This document shows, in pieces, positions 53,699 through 63,847 of a stretch of DNA of 64,000 bases. The translations under genes were made by a program, and so were the position numbers. Within the stretch, counting starts at the first letter, position 1; every line of letters begins with the position of its first letter. The notes below the pieces were generated by a model. The model was not told the DNA's origin, did not search any database, and worked only from the letters and a program-made list of their open reading frames with translations. Source of the stretch: Neomegalonema sp. (GTDB lineage: Bacteria > Pseudomonadota > Alphaproteobacteria > Rhodobacterales > Rhodobacteraceae); contig JALEFY010000030.1 of NCBI GenBank assembly GCA_022760435.1, positions 1 through 64,000 of the forward strand, written 5' to 3'.

Positions 53699-54919
53699 AT
53701 GCGCCCTTCCCCAACCGAAACCGCACCTGCGGCCCAGAGCGGGCAGCAACGCTTCTTGCTGATCGCCTTGCTCGCCGGGGTCACCGGGCTTGGCCCCTTT
53801 GCCTTGCAAGCGATCGCTCCCAGTTTGCCGGTGCTGCAAGAGGCGCTGATGATCACCAAGGCGCAGGCCCAGTTGTTCATCTCGCTCTCGACCTTGGCGA
53901 TGGCGTTTGGTGCCTTGTTCTATGGGCCGCTGGCCGATCATATCGGGCGCCGCCCGGTGCTTATCGCGGGTCTGGTCATGTCGATGGGCGGTGCGCTGAT
54001 GGCGGCTCTGGCGCCGGGATTTGCGCTCGCCATCACCGGGCGATTGATCCAGGCGATCGGGGCGGGGGTGGGCATGGTGCTCTCGAGAGCGATTGCGCGC
54101 GATCTTTATGGTCGGGACGGTGCGGCCTCGGTGATCTCGCTCGTGACCGCATTCATGGTCGTGGCGCCGATGATTGCCCCGATCCTTGGCGGGGTGCTGA
54201 CCGAGGCTTTTGGCTGGCGATCGGTTTTCGTTGCCATCGCTGCTATCGCGACCGGTTTGCTGCTGTGGACCTGGCGATCGCTGCATGAGAGCTTACAGAC
54301 CCCGAGCCCCCGTCTCGATTTTCGGAGCGTGATCGAGGGCTATCGCCATATCGCCGGTATTCGCGTATTCTGGGGCTATGCGGGGTGGAGCGGCTTTTCG
54401 CTGGCGACCTTCTTTCTGTTCGTTGGCGGTGGCCCGGCGATGTTTCATGAGGCCTATGGGATCGGCGCGGCGGAATACGGGCTGTATTTCTTCGCTATCT
54501 CAGGGGCTTACATGATGGCGAATTTCGCCTGTACGCGTGTGAGCCGCGCCATCGGCGCCGAGCGGGCGATCTTGCTTGGCTCCGTGCTGACCATTGGCGG
54601 CGGGATCCTGGCGGCGGGTATTTTGGCGAGCGGTTTGGGTGGTCCCTGGACGCTGATGGTGGCCGCGATGATGAATGCGGCGGGGGGCGGCATCGGTCAG
54701 CCCAACTCACTCGCGGGTGCGATCAGTACCGCTCCGGAACGGGCGGGAGCGGCATCGGGACTGCTCAGCGTCGTGCAATTCAGCCTCGCGGCCATCGGTG
54801 CCCAATTGGCGGCGTTGTTGGTGGCGTCTCATGTCTGGCATCTACCGGCGCTGATGGCAGTATGCTCGGGGATCGGTCTCATCCTCTATGGATGGCTGCG
54901 CGAGCCTGCACGCGATTGA
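53699..54919 (+). CDS. Bcr/CflA family MFS multidrug transporter
   Basis: A 406-residue twelve-helix major facilitator of the drug:H+ antiporter-1 group. TDAxxxSLP-type early motifs (ALQAIAPSLPVLQEAL) and motif A (GPLADHIGRRPVLIAGL) are visible, with IGAGVGMVLSRAIARDLYG typical of Bcr/CflA. GAGGATC seven bases upstream supports the ATG at 53699. It may export drugs or sulfonamide-like compounds or peptides; the substrate is not defined by sequence. Confidence 0.9.
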   Translation: MRPSPTETAPAAQSGQQRFLLIALLAGVTGLGPFALQAIAPSLPVLQEALMITKAQAQLFISLSTLAMAFGALFYGPLADHIGRRPVLIAGLVMSMGGALMAALAPGFALAITGRLIQAIGAGVGMVLSRAIARDLYGRDGAASVISLVTAFMVVAPMIAPILGGVLTEAFGWRSVFVAIAAIATGLLLWTWRSLHESLQTPSPRLDFRSVIEGYRHIAGIRVFWGYAGWSGFSLATFFLFVGGGPAMFHEAYGIGAAEYGLYFFAISGAYMMANFACTRVSRAIGAERAILLGSVLTIGGGILAAGILASGLGGPWTLMVAAMMNAAGGGIGQPNSLAGAISTAPERAGAASGLLSVVQFSLAAIGAQLAALLVASHVWHLPALMAVCSGIGLILYGWLREPARD

Positions 54920-55074
54920 TGCAGATCAGTTTTCTGCAACAAAACCGCGAATTGGGCAGGGAAGTCGCCCGGTGAGGCTGGCGCGCGTAATCGGGCCTTT
55001 ACCAGTTCTGTGTACAACTTTGGGTGGATGGCATCGTCCGGCACACTAAAAACCAGAACACACAGGTGTCTTTT

Positions 55075-56994
55075 ATGCTCCGCAAATTCTCCATCACCAC
55101 CCGTATCTATGCGATTGTCGCTCTTGGAGCCTTGATCAGCATCGCGATCGCGATCACGGGCAGTTTCTGGCAGTTTGAGGCCCTCAAGGCCGAGCGCATT
55201 GCAGAACTGACACGCAAGGTCGATCTTGCGGTGGGCATCTATCAGCGTCACACCCGGATCGCGCGCGAGCAGGGGATGGACGATGCCGCCGCGATGCAAG
55301 CCGCCTTCGCCGAATTGCGCGCGCTGCGCTATGGCGATGACGATTACTTCTGGGGCGCAACCGGTATGGTCATGCGCTTTCACGGCGCCAAACCGGCGCT
55401 GGAGGGCAAGGACCTCTCGAACCTGCAAGATCCTCACGGCACCTATATTTTTCGCGAGTTCGATGTGCAGCTCAAGGCTTCCGGCGAGGCCGTGGTGGCC
55501 TATGGCTGGCCAAGACTGGGCAGTGACGAGCCTGTCGACAAGCTGAGCTATGGTCGCCTTGTTCCCGGCACCGATGTCTGGATCGGGACCGGCGTTTACA
55601 TCCCGGAGCTCAATGCCCTTTTCTGGGCCAGCCTGCGCCAGGGCATGAGCATCGCCGCGATCGGCAGCTTGCTGATCGGTGCCCTGTCGCTCGCGATCGT
55701 GTCGAGCATCCTGGGGCCGCTGGGTCATGTGTTGAGCCGGATGGCCGGATTGACCAAGGGAGATACCAGCTCTGCGGTGCCGCAGATCGATCAACCAGAT
55801 CAGGTTGGCGATATCGCCCGCGCGGTGGAAGGGTTCAGAAGGCAGTCCGAGGAAATCGCCCGGCTCTCCGACCTGAACCGCGCCAATGAAGAACGCGCGC
55901 AGGCCGAGAGCCAGGCCGTGTTGCGCCGGTTGGGCCGGGCCTTTGGGGAAGTCGTGGCCGCTGTGGCCGATGGCGATTTCTCGCGGCGGGTCGAGGGGCG
56001 CCAGGGAGATCCGGTGCTCGATCGCATGGCAGCCGATCTCAACCGTCTCGTGCAAAGCGTTCAGGGCGGGGTGGATGATACGGTGCTCACCATGGCGCGC
56101 ATTGCCGATGGCGATCTGACGGCGCGCATGAACGGTCGCTATAGCGGTGCCTTTGCGTCCTTGCAGGACAGTGTGAACGCGACGGCGGAGCAATTGTCGC
56201 TGCTGGTCAATCGCGTGCAGGGCATTGCCGGTGCCATCACTTCGGGCACGGCGCAGATCCACGACGTTGCGCAAGATCTCTCGCGCCGGTCCGAAAATCA
56301 GGCGGCCTCGCTGGAGGAGACGTCGAGCACGCTGGAGGAGATCAGCGGCAATGTCGGCGCAACCGCCGAGAACTCGCGCCATGCGCAAAGGCTGACCAAT
56401 GAGGCGGCGGCGATGGCCAAGGAGGGCGCGGGTGTGGTCGGCGAGGTCGTCACCGCGATGAGCGAGATCCAGACAAGCTCCGCGCAGATTTCCGAGATCA
56501 CGGCAGTGATCGACAGCATCGCCTTTCAGACCAATCTGCTCGCGCTCAATGCGGCGGTGGAGGCGGCGCGGGCTGGCTCGGCGGGCAAGGGTTTTGCCGT
56601 CGTGGCGTCTGAAGTGCGGGCTCTGGCGCAACGTGCGGGGGACGCCTCCAAGGACATCCGCTCGCTGATCGAGCAAAGCTCGTCCCAGGTCGATCATGGG
56701 GCGGAACTGGTTGGCAAGGCCGGTGAGGTGATCGAAAGGAACCTCGCCTCCATCCTGCGTTCGGCCGAAAAGATCGCCGAGATCTCCAGCGCCACCCAGG
56801 ATCAGTCCACCAGCCTGGGCGCGATCAACGCGGGTGTCGCGCATTTGGATCAGAACACCCAGCAATATGCGGTGGCCGCAGAGCGCAGTGCCGATGGCTC
56901 GCGCGCGCTGATGGAGAATGCCGAACGCCTGAGCGCCGAGATCGCAAAGTTCAAGACGATCCCCAGCCAGCAAAGCGCGGTCGAGGCTGCTTGA
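55075..56994 (+). CDS. Methyl-accepting chemotaxis protein with a single Cache sensor domain
   Basis: A 639-residue transmembrane chemoreceptor. Order: helix 1 (~10-33), periplasmic Cache-type sensor ([16 protein letters not shown], then [16 protein letters not shown], and [16 protein letters not shown]), helix 2 (~205-225), HAMP, a second HAMP-like linker and the signalling domain with the hairpin tip [20 protein letters not shown] (partial). Such sCache receptors sense organic acids or small metabolites. The start at 55075 gives [20 protein letters not shown] lies nine bases away. No C-terminal pentapeptide tether. Confidence 0.93.
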   Translation: MLRKFSITTRIYAIVALGALISIAIAITGSFWQFEALKAERIAELTRKVDLAVGIYQRHTRIAREQGMDDAAAMQAAFAELRALRYGDDDYFWGATGMVMRFHGAKPALEGKDLSNLQDPHGTYIFREFDVQLKASGEAVVAYGWPRLGSDEPVDKLSYGRLVPGTDVWIGTGVYIPELNALFWASLRQGMSIAAIGSLLIGALSLAIVSSILGPLGHVLSRMAGLTKGDTSSAVPQIDQPDQVGDIARAVEGFRRQSEEIARLSDLNRANEERAQAESQAVLRRLGRAFGEVVAAVADGDFSRRVEGRQGDPVLDRMAADLNRLVQSVQGGVDDTVLTMARIADGDLTARMNGRYSGAFASLQDSVNATAEQLSLLVNRVQGIAGAITSGTAQIHDVAQDLSRRSENQAASLEETSSTLEEISGNVGATAENSRHAQRLTNEAAAMAKEGAGVVGEVVTAMSEIQTSSAQISEITAVIDSIAFQTNLLALNAAVEAARAGSAGKGFAVVASEVRALAQRAGDASKDIRSLIEQSSSQVDHGAELVGKAGEVIERNLASILRSAEKIAEISSATQDQSTSLGAINAGVAHLDQNTQQYAVAAERSADGSRALMENAERLSAEIAKFKTIPSQQSAVEAA

Positions 56995-56998
56995 TCTT

Positions 56999-57026
56999 GG
57001 CGGCCTCCTTTTTTCGGGAGGCCGCC
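56999..57026. terminator. Hairpin between the chemoreceptor gene and ggpS
   Basis: GGCGGCCTCC (56999-57008) pairs with GGAGGCCGCC (57017-57026). A run of six T lies in the loop and not after the stem, so efficiency is uncertain. The two genes converge here. Confidence 0.6.
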
Positions 57027-57033
57027 TCCAAGC

Positions 57034-58575
57034 CTATGGGGCAAAACTCTCCTGCATCGCCTTCGCCCAGGCAGTGATGTCATGGGCCTTCACGCTCTTG
57101 CGCAGCTTGCGCATGCGTTCGCGCCGCGCCTCTTGCGGCATGTCGAGGGCCTGATCGATCGCCGCATCCATCGATCGGGTGGAGAACGGGTTGCAAAGCA
57201 CCGCATCGGGCTGTTCGACCGCGACACCGGCGAATTCTGAGAGCACCAGCACGCCGTCCTCATCGGTGCGGGCGCTGACAAACTCCTTGGCGACCAGATT
57301 GAGCCCATCGGCAAGCGGGGTGATCCAGGCGATATCGGCAACGCGGTAATAGGCGATCAGCTCCGAGAACGCCACGGGCCGCGACATCAGATGGACCGGC
57401 TGCCAATCGACCCGGGCAAAGCGGGCATTGATCCGCCCGGTCAGTCCTTCGATCTGCTCTTGCACCTCGCGATAGGCGGTCATGTTGCGGTTCGCCGCGA
57501 CAGAGACCAGCATGAGCCGCGTTTTCCCGATTAACTCGGGGCGACGCTCGAGCAGACGCTCATAGCTCTCGAGCAATTCGGCGCCGCCCTTGGTATAGTC
57601 GGTGCGCGAAACCGCGAGGATCAGCCGCTGTTGACCCAGATCGCTGCGGATCGACACTTCCTGCTTCATTGTCTCTTCAAGGGCGGCTTTCTCTTCGATG
57701 AACCCGGTATCGACCCCGACCGGAAACACGCTCAGATCGATCTTGCGCCCCTCATGAGCGAGCGAGACCGGGGTTTTAAGCTCGGACAACGCCATGCCCG
57801 AGGGGGTGAAATCATCGGGGGTGGGAATGCGCTCGGCAATCTCGACATCGAGCAAGCTTTGCGCGACGGCGGCGAAATTGGCCGCATAGCGCGGGATGTG
57901 AAAGCCGACGGTATTGCAGGCCAGAAGCGAGCGCACGATCTCCTCGCGCCAGGGCAGCATATTAAAGATGTCCGGCCCCGGAAACGGCGTGTGGTGAAAG
58001 AAGGCGATGCGCAGATCCGGGCGCAACTGGCGCAGATAGCCGGGCACCAGCCACAGGTTATAGTCATGCACCCAGACCACCGCGCCTTCGGAGGCTTCAG
58101 CGGCGGCGGCCTCGGCAAAGGCCCAGTTCACTTCGCGAAAGGTCGGCCAATCGACGGGATCGTAATTATAGCGCTCGCGAAACGAATGCAGCACCGGCCA
58201 CAGCGCCTCCTTGGAGGTGACATGATAGAAGCTGCGCACCTGCGCGGCGGTCAGCGGCAGGCGTGAGACCCGGTAGCTGCCGAACGCATCCTCGATGCTG
58301 ACAACGCGCTCGAATGCCGGGTTCTGCGGATCCTCTGCCTCTTTCCAGGCGATCCAGCTTCCCTGATCGACACGGCCGAAAAAGCTCTTGAGCGTCGGCA
58401 CGATCCCGTTCGGGCTCTTGTTCTCGCGCCGCACGATCTGGCCGTCGATGATCGCCTCTTCATAGGGTTGGCGGTGATAGACGATGACCAGGTCCGAGCG
58501 GCGCGGGCTTCGCGCGGCGCTCGGAGCAGTGTCGGCGTCGGCTTTGGGGGCTTCAAGGGTGGTTTCGGTGGTCAA
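57034..58575 (-). CDS. ggpS: Glucosylglycerol-phosphate synthase (GT20)
   Basis: A 513-residue retaining glycosyltransferase of family GT20. It is closer to GgpS (ADP-glucose + sn-glycerol-3-phosphate to glucosylglycerol-3-phosphate) than to Ots[13 protein letters not shown] (29-40), the [14 protein letters not shown] block (53-66), [17 protein letters not shown] (116-132) and WVHDYNLWL (168-176) follow cyanobacterial GgpS; OtsA would begin with a SNR-GGL pattern. Its start overlaps the HAD phosphatase gene, and gpsA, which makes glycerol-3-phosphate, is upstream in the same operon. This context supports an osmoprotectant role. Many pipelines will label it trehalose-6-phosphate synthase. Confidence 0.88.
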   Translation of the reverse strand: MTTETTLEAPKADADTAPSAARSPRRSDLVIVYHRQPYEEAIIDGQIVRRENKSPNGIVPTLKSFFGRVDQGSWIAWKEAEDPQNPAFERVVSIEDAFGSYRVSRLPLTAAQVRSFYHVTSKEALWPVLHSFRERYNYDPVDWPTFREVNWAFAEAAAAEASEGAVVWVHDYNLWLVPGYLRQLRPDLRIAFFHHTPFPGPDIFNMLPWREEIVRSLLACNTVGFHIPRYAANFAAVAQSLLDVEIAERIPTPDDFTPSGMALSELKTPVSLAHEGRKIDLSVFPVGVDTGFIEEKAALEETMKQEVSIRSDLGQQRLILAVSRTDYTKGGAELLESYERLLERRPELIGKTRLMLVSVAANRNMTAYREVQEQIEGLTGRINARFARVDWQPVHLMSRPVAFSELIAYYRVADIAWITPLADGLNLVAKEFVSARTDEDGVLVLSEFAGVAVEQPDAVLCNPFSTRSMDAAIDQALDMPQEARRERMRKLRKSVKAHDITAWAKAMQESFAP

Positions 58576-59339
58576 GTTTCTGCTCCTGAAATGAATTGAT
58601 GGGCGAGGATCGCCTCCCAGATCCCGGCAGCGCCATGCGCCTTTGCCTTGTGGACATGGGATTTCGCGGCCACTTTCTCGCGCAAGGCGGGCTCGCTATT
58701 GCCGACCGCAACCCCGGCAAAGCCGGTCTCGAACATCGAATAGTCGTTGAGGGTATCGCCCGCGACCAGCACGCGATCGGCATTGGCCTCGATATCGGTG
58801 ATCAGCCGCGTCAGGCTCGGCCCCTTGCTCACCCCCGGCGGCAGGACATCGAGAAAGCGGTTATCCGAGATCAGGCAGTCGAGCCCCTCGGCCCGGATCG
58901 GCGCGATGCTGTCCGGATCGAAGGCGGCGGGGTCATAGTCATAGCTCACCCGATGGCGAAAAGGGGTTGGTTGCAGGCGCAGCCCCGGCGCATCGGCGAG
59001 CATCTCGCGCACCCACTCGCCGCGATCATGCCAGGCTTGCCGGATCGGCGCCTCGAGCGCGGCATCGGGGGTGATGGCGCGGCTTTGCGGATCGACGCGC
59101 GCGATGGTGGTCCCGACATCCCCGATCACGTAGTCGGGCCAGGGCACGCCGCCCGCGCAAAGCTCGCTGATGAAGGGCAGGTCGCGGCCGGTGACGAAGA
59201 TGAGCCCAACCGATGCGCGGTTGCCCTCGATCCAGTCATAAAGCGCCCGGCGCTCGGCGTCGCTGCCGCCCAGAAAGGTGCCGTCAAGATCGGTGGCCAG
59301 GATCAGGGCGGGGTTTGTCAGGTTCTGTGCGATTCTCAT
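58572..59339 (-). CDS. HAD-IIB phosphatase, probably glucosylglycerol-phosphate phosphatase
   Basis: A 255-residue HAD hydrolase. Motif I is ATDLDGTFLGG (nucleophile Asp), motif II VTGR, motif III a Lys in SKGPSLTRL and motif IV VAGDTLNDYSMF, all in the order of the IIB subclass that includes sucrose-phosphate phosphatase. It overlaps gpsA upstream and ggpS downstream by four bases each. The natural substrate in this operon is glucosylglycerol phosphate; trehalose phosphate is the alternative. Cyanobacterial GgpP is a different type, so this would be an analogous enzyme. Confidence 0.83.
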   Translation of the reverse strand: MRIAQNLTNPALILATDLDGTFLGGSDAERRALYDWIEGNRASVGLIFVTGRDLPFISELCAGGVPWPDYVIGDVGTTIARVDPQSRAITPDAALEAPIRQAWHDRGEWVREMLADAPGLRLQPTPFRHRVSYDYDPAAFDPDSIAPIRAEGLDCLISDNRFLDVLPPGVSKGPSLTRLITDIEANADRVLVAGDTLNDYSMFETGFAGVAVGNSEPALREKVAAKSHVHKAKAHGAAGIWEAILAHQFISGAET

Positions 59340-60466
59340 CCGATCATCGCCTCCATTTTCAGGCGTGCGGCCCTTGCGGCCGGGTGACGAAGTTCGACAT
59401 CGAGCGCGCGCGGCTCGGCTTCCAGCGGGGCGGTCCAGAGCTTGGCGAGGGTCGGCGCAATCGCTGCATCCTCGGCCACGATTGCCCGCACCGCCTCACA
59501 GATCGGCAAATGCAAGGCGCATTGGCGTGCCAGATCGGTCACCGAGACGCAGTTGCGCGCGCCTTCGACCACGACCGGCTTGCCGTCAAAGGTCTGCGCG
59601 CGGGCGATCCCCTGACCCAGTTGCACACCAAAGCGCAGGTTGCGCGATTGGTGCGAGGAGCAGGTGAGCGACAGATCGCCGAGGCCCGAGAGCCCGGTGA
59701 CCGTTTCGCGTTCGCCGCCGATGGCCGCAGCGAGCTGCTTCATCTCATCGAGACCGCGGGTGATGAGCGCGGCGCGCATATTGGCCTGAAACCCGGCCCC
59801 CTCGGCGATGCCGCAGGCAATGGCGATGACATTCTTCATCGCACCGCCAACCTCGACGCCGATCACATCATGCGAGACATAGGCGCGAAAGCCTCCCGCA
59901 CTCAGCGAGATTGCCATACGCGCGGCCATCCATTCATGGCCATTGGTCGCGTGATCGGTGTCGAGCTTGGCGGCGATGGTGACGCCGGCGGGCAGGTCGC
60001 GGGCGACCTCATCGGCAAAGGTCGGGCCGGAGAGCGCACCGATTTCGCGCCCGGGAGCCTCCTGCTCGACGATTTGGGACATCAGCAACCCGGTGCCGGG
60101 CTCGATGCCTTTGGCGCAGACGATCACCGGGATATGCGGCGGCGCGCTTGCGTGGATCTCTCGCGCCATGTCGCGAATACTTGCCGAGGGTGTCACCAGC
60201 AGCACCGCATCAGCGTCGCGCAGGGCGGCGGCCAGATCGGATGTGGCGCGCAGCCCCTTGGGCAAGGGCGTATCATCGAGATAGGCGCTGTTGCGCTGCT
60301 TGGTGTTGATCTCATCGGCAATCTCGCCGCGGCGCGCCCAGATCACGGTCTCGCGCCCGGCACGGCAGGCCACGCTCGCCAGAGCCGTCCCCCAGGCGCC
60401 AGCGCCCAGCACCGCGATGCGGCGATAGGGTCGGGGCTGCGAGGCAGAATTGTCGAAAGCACACAT
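59336..60466 (-). CDS. gpsA: NAD(P)H-dependent glycerol-3-phosphate dehydrogenase
   Basis: A 376-residue cytosolic enzyme reducing dihydroxyacetone phosphate to sn-glycerol-3-phosphate. Motifs: GAGAWGTALA (21-30) for nucleotide binding, SGPTFADEVA, and a catalytic Lys in GGAMKNVIAIACGIAEG. A GGAG site lies six bases before the ATG at 60466; the frame opens to 60577 without similarity. Stop overlaps the HAD start. It has a slightly extended N-terminus. It may be the only gpsA or a second copy dedicated to osmolyte synthesis. Confidence 0.94.
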   Translation of the reverse strand: MCAFDNSASQPRPYRRIAVLGAGAWGTALASVACRAGRETVIWARRGEIADEINTKQRNSAYLDDTPLPKGLRATSDLAAALRDADAVLLVTPSASIRDMAREIHASAPPHIPVIVCAKGIEPGTGLLMSQIVEQEAPGREIGALSGPTFADEVARDLPAGVTIAAKLDTDHATNGHEWMAARMAISLSAGGFRAYVSHDVIGVEVGGAMKNVIAIACGIAEGAGFQANMRAALITRGLDEMKQLAAAIGGERETVTGLSGLGDLSLTCSSHQSRNLRFGVQLGQGIARAQTFDGKPVVVEGARNCVSVTDLARQCALHLPICEAVRAIVAEDAAIAPTLAKLWTAPLEAEPRALDVELRHPAARAARLKMEAMIG

Positions 60467-60521
60467 GGTCTTCTCCTTCTGGTTGGCAGAGGCAAATGCT
60501 CTGCGGGCACGCGGCACGCGA

Positions 60522-61898
60522 TCAGTGATGCTGATCGGCACCGGTGATTTCGGCATCGCGCGTCGGGGCGGTGGCAAGATGCGGCGCGGCGCTGAGCGGC
60601 GCCTCGTCGGTCTCCTCCACCTCTTCCTCTTGCTGCGATGGGAGATCGAGGATCTCGATCTCCGGGCCCGTATCGAGCCCCTCGAACGCTTCCTCCGACG
60701 GCGCGAGCACCGAGGAGGACAGCATGGCCGGAACCGGGACGAAGTCGCCCGATTCCTCGAAAGTCGGGCTGGTCCGCCGCGTCATGCGCCAGGCACCATA
60801 GAGCGCGCTGGCCAGCGAGGCGGCGGCGATCAGCCAGAAAAGGGCGGCGGGGCCGAAGCTCGCCATCATCGCGGCGGCAAGGGCCGGTCCGATCGCGGCG
60901 GCGGCACCGAAGGTCAGCAGCAAACCGCTGGCGAGCTGCACGAAATCCCCGTCCGCGACATAGTCATTGGCATGGGCGATACAGAGCGAATACTGGGTGA
61001 GCAGCAAGCCGCCAAACACCGCGCCGAGCGCCAGGGCCAGCGGATTGTCACTCAAGCCGATCTGCGCGATCGCGAGCCCGATCCCCGCCAGCACCAGATT
61101 GGCGGCATTCATCACCAGGCGCCGGTCAAACCGATCCGACAGTTTGCCGATCGGAAACTGAAAGGCCGCGCCGCCGATGATCACCGTTGTCATCACCAGC
61201 GCGATGGTTGCGTTGCTCAGGCCCAGCTCGACCCCATAGCGCGGTGCCATCCCCCAAAACGCGCCATTGGCGATCCCGGCCATGACCGAGCCGACCAGCG
61301 CGAAGGGGGAGATCGCCACCAGCGTCGAGAGGCTCAGGGACGGGCTGCGCACCGGCGCGGGCGCTTCGGAGCGGGTCAGCGAGATCGGCACGATCGCGAG
61401 CGACACCAGCACCGAGGCAATCACGAATAGCTCATAGCTCGCCGGATCATCGGCGCGCAGGAGTTGTTGACCCAGGGCAACCGCGCCCAGATTAACGAGG
61501 AAATAAGTGGCCAGCAGGCCGCCTCGGCTCTTGTTGTCCGCGCGCCCGTTCATCCAGCTTTCGAGCACCATGTAGAGCCCGGCGATACAGTATCCCGTGA
61601 GCACCCGCAGCACGGTCCAGGCGATCGGATCCACCGAGAGCACATGCAAAACCGCCGCCGCCGAGGCGAGGGTCGCGAGCGCCGAGAAGGCCCGGATATG
61701 GCCCACGCGGCTGATCAATCCGGGGCAGGTGAAGGAGCCAAGTACAAATCCGACAAAGTAGCCGGACATCACGATACCGGCTGTCATCTCCGAGAAATTC
61801 TCGAGCCCGGTCCGAACGCCCAGCAAAGTGTTCTGAAGCCCTATTCCCAACATGAGCAAAAAGACGCTCGCCAGCAACATTGAGAACTTGTTCAGCAT
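60522..61898 (-). CDS. MFS transporter, YcaD-like, with acidic C-terminal tail
   Basis: A 458-residue major facilitator with twelve predicted helices over the first ~385 residues (VRTGLENFSEMTAGIVMSGYFVG, given in part; the VLRVLTGYCIAGLYMVLESW segment; and PIGKLSDRFDRRLVM as motif A of the second half). The last ~65 residues are a disordered acidic stretch (QQEEEVEETDEAP). It resembles YcaD/sugar or drug transporters, substrate unknown. It is upstream of the osmolyte operon on the same strand, with 55 bases between it and gpsA. Confidence 0.85.
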   Translation of the reverse strand: MLNKFSMLLASVFLLMLGIGLQNTLLGVRTGLENFSEMTAGIVMSGYFVGFVLGSFTCPGLISRVGHIRAFSALATLASAAAVLHVLSVDPIAWTVLRVLTGYCIAGLYMVLESWMNGRADNKSRGGLLATYFLVNLGAVALGQQLLRADDPASYELFVIASVLVSLAIVPISLTRSEAPAPVRSPSLSLSTLVAISPFALVGSVMAGIANGAFWGMAPRYGVELGLSNATIALVMTTVIIGGAAFQFPIGKLSDRFDRRLVMNAANLVLAGIGLAIAQIGLSDNPLALALGAVFGGLLLTQYSLCIAHANDYVADGDFVQLASGLLLTFGAAAAIGPALAAAMMASFGPAALFWLIAAASLASALYGAWRMTRRTSPTFEESGDFVPVPAMLSSSVLAPSEEAFEGLDTGPEIEILDLPSQQEEEVEETDEAPLSAAPHLATAPTRDAEITGADQHH

Positions 61899-62216
61899 CT
61901 CACTCCATAACCGCGCGAATTGTACCGCGCGTCTTTAAGCTAACGCAGTTGCAGCATAATTTCAACCTCAGGGGAAAAAGTTTAATTCCGAGGGCGTTTC
62001 TCGCTGCGCTGCATCCTGTGAACCGGCCGTTTCGGGCGGCCTTCAATCAGAGGAAGGAGGCTGCGATCTCGTGCCCCTCATGCGGCGGTGGAGCCGGTCC
62101 GGGGCGGGCGCAGGAGTTCTGCCTTCCGCATGCCTAACGGTGCGGAAGTGAAAAGGTTGCATTGCAGATGCGTAATTTTTGCTGCGCCGCGGGAGGGAGA
62201 CGCGGTGCGCGGAGGG
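61899..62216. other. 318-bp intergenic region with hairpins
   Basis: No gene is credible here. Two hairpins are visible: GGCCGT...CGGCC near 62024 and CTTCCGCA/TGCGGAAG near 62122-62147. They could be promoter-proximal structure, an attenuator or a small RNA. Confidence 0.45.
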
Positions 62217-62681
62217 CTAGATCAGGTCGGGCTCGTCAAAGGCAAACTCGAAAACCCGCCCCGCCTGCTGTTTGGGAATGACGCTCAAGCGCGGGGTGAC
62301 CGCACGGATCTCATCGCGGATCGCGCCATCGCTCGGGGCGAGCTGCTGGGCGCGGCGCAGGCTCCAGATCGCACCGGCATAGTCGCCCTGCATCCGGCGC
62401 AGCGCACCCAGATGCCGATGCACATGCGCGTCATTGGGGTTGAGCTTGAGAGCGATCTGATAGGCCCGCATGGCCTTGTCGACTTGCTTGGTCTGCGTCA
62501 GGGCATGGCCATAAGCGACCCAATGCGCGGGGTCATCATGATGCCAGCCAAGTGCCTTGTCGAAATGATCGACCGCGGTTCTCCACTGCGCATTCAGCAC
62601 CGCCTGATGGGCGCGATCGAGATGGCGTGCCGCCAGATGTTTGCGGATGAAGGCGGGTGCAAGCGCGATCAGTTTCGCCAT
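62217..62681 (-). CDS. Tetratricopeptide repeat protein
   Basis: A 154-residue protein with three or four TPR units, for example WRTAVDHFDKALGWHHDDPA, HWVAYGHALTQTKQVDKAM and HVHRHLGALRRMQGDYAGAI. No signal peptide. AGGGGA lies before the ATG at 62681. Adaptor function is likely; the partner is unknown. Confidence 0.82.
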   Translation of the reverse strand: MAKLIALAPAFIRKHLAARHLDRAHQAVLNAQWRTAVDHFDKALGWHHDDPAHWVAYGHALTQTKQVDKAMRAYQIALKLNPNDAHVHRHLGALRRMQGDYAGAIWSLRRAQQLAPSDGAIRDEIRAVTPRLSVIPKQQAGRVFEFAFDEPDLI

Positions 62682-62908
62682 GACGGGGGTCCCCTGTTTT
62701 CTCCAATGGCCTCAATCGACCGAACCAGACTGCCCTCACGCTCCCTCAGACCATGGCTAGCCTGCTTGATGCGAAGGCTCAAGGCGAAGGTTCAGCGGCA
62801 AGCAGCGATGGTCTTCGGGCAGTGGCTTTGATATCAGGCCGTTGTGATGGGCAGGGCACAGTGATGCGTCAGCGCGTTTCTGCGTCCGAGACAAGAAGGG
62901 GCCGAGAA

Positions 62909-63709
62909 ATGGCAGATTTGTTTACAATCGAGAATGCCGCCAACCTGATGGTGTTGATTTTCCTGCAAGCCGTGCTCGGCTTTGACAATCTTCTCTACAT
63001 CTCGATCGAATCGCGCCGCGCGCCGACCGATCAGCAGGCAAAGGTGCGGCAGATGGGGATCATCATCGCCGTGGTCCTGCGTCTCGTGTTGCTGTTCACG
63101 ATGATCCAGCTTTTGCAATCGCTCAAATTCACCCTGTTCGATTTTGGCGAGGGCGGCTGGATCGAGGGCACTTTCGATTTCGAGAGCGTGGTGTTTATTT
63201 TCGGGGGCGGTTTCATCATGTATACCGCGATCAAGGAGATCCACCACCTGTTGGCTATTCAGCATCTTGATGTGGATGTTGAGAACCGCGTTCCAAAATC
63301 CGCCAATGCGGTGATCTTCATGATTGTTCTGATGAACCTGATCTTCAGCTTTGACTCGATCCTGTCGGCTCTGGCGATCACGGAAGTCTTCGCAGTTCTT
63401 GCCGCCGCGATCATCACTTCGGGGATCTTGATGCTGGTGCTCGCGGACCGGGTCTCGAAATTCATCGAGAAGAACCGCATGTATGAGGTTCTGGGGCTTT
63501 TCATTCTGCTGTTGGTCGGGGTTTTGCTGCTCTCGGATGGCGGTGAACATGCGCATCTGAAATTCTTTGGCTACTCGGTCGAGGCGATGTCGAAGACGAC
63601 CTTCTATTTCTCGGTGGCGATGATGGTCATTCTCGATGTGATCCAGAGCCGCTATCAGCGCAAATTGCTGGCGCAAAAGGCCGCTGAGGCCCAAGCTGGG
63701 CATGCCTGA
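62909..63709 (+). CDS. TerC family integral membrane protein
   Basis: A 266-residue protein with about seven helices of the TerC/YkoY family, linked to tellurite resistance and recently to manganese export. Helix 1 has FLQAVLGFDNLLYISI and a later segment has LMNLIFSFDSILSALAI, the two acidic FDN/FDS motifs of the family. AAGGGG nine bases before the ATG supports 62909. Neighbours do not add a ter operon. Confidence 0.9.
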   Translation: MADLFTIENAANLMVLIFLQAVLGFDNLLYISIESRRAPTDQQAKVRQMGIIIAVVLRLVLLFTMIQLLQSLKFTLFDFGEGGWIEGTFDFESVVFIFGGGFIMYTAIKEIHHLLAIQHLDVDVENRVPKSANAVIFMIVLMNLIFSFDSILSALAITEVFAVLAAAIITSGILMLVLADRVSKFIEKNRMYEVLGLFILLLVGVLLLSDGGEHAHLKFFGYSVEAMSKTTFYFSVAMMVILDVIQSRYQRKLLAQKAAEAQAGHA

Positions 63710-63805
63710 GGCGCCCTCACACCGGCCATTGGCGCGTGAAACGGGGGGGGCGCGCTAACGGTTCGGTGGGGAATTGGCGTTAAAGTAACACGCAATCAAA
63801 AGAGC

Positions 63806-63847
63806 GCCTGACCGAACGCCGCCGGGGCGAAATTTCATCGGTCAGGC
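63806..63847. repeat. 10-bp inverted repeat after terC
   Basis: GCCTGACCGA (63806-63815) and TCGGTCAGGC (63838-63847) are exact complements with 22 bases between. No T-run. Beyond it, GTCATCTTGGGAT is repeated at 63906 and 63926 (20-base spacing). A possible new gene may start at ATG 63987 but only four codons are visible, so I do not call it. Confidence 0.6.

Noticed and set aside
54886-56973. A 695-codon minus-strand frame over the chemoreceptor
   Set aside because: Antisense shadow of the MCP; composition not protein-like.
57034-58575. Trehalose-6-phosphate synthase (OtsA)
   Set aside because: The N-terminal and acceptor-site motifs match GgpS, and the operon supplies glycerol-3-phosphate.
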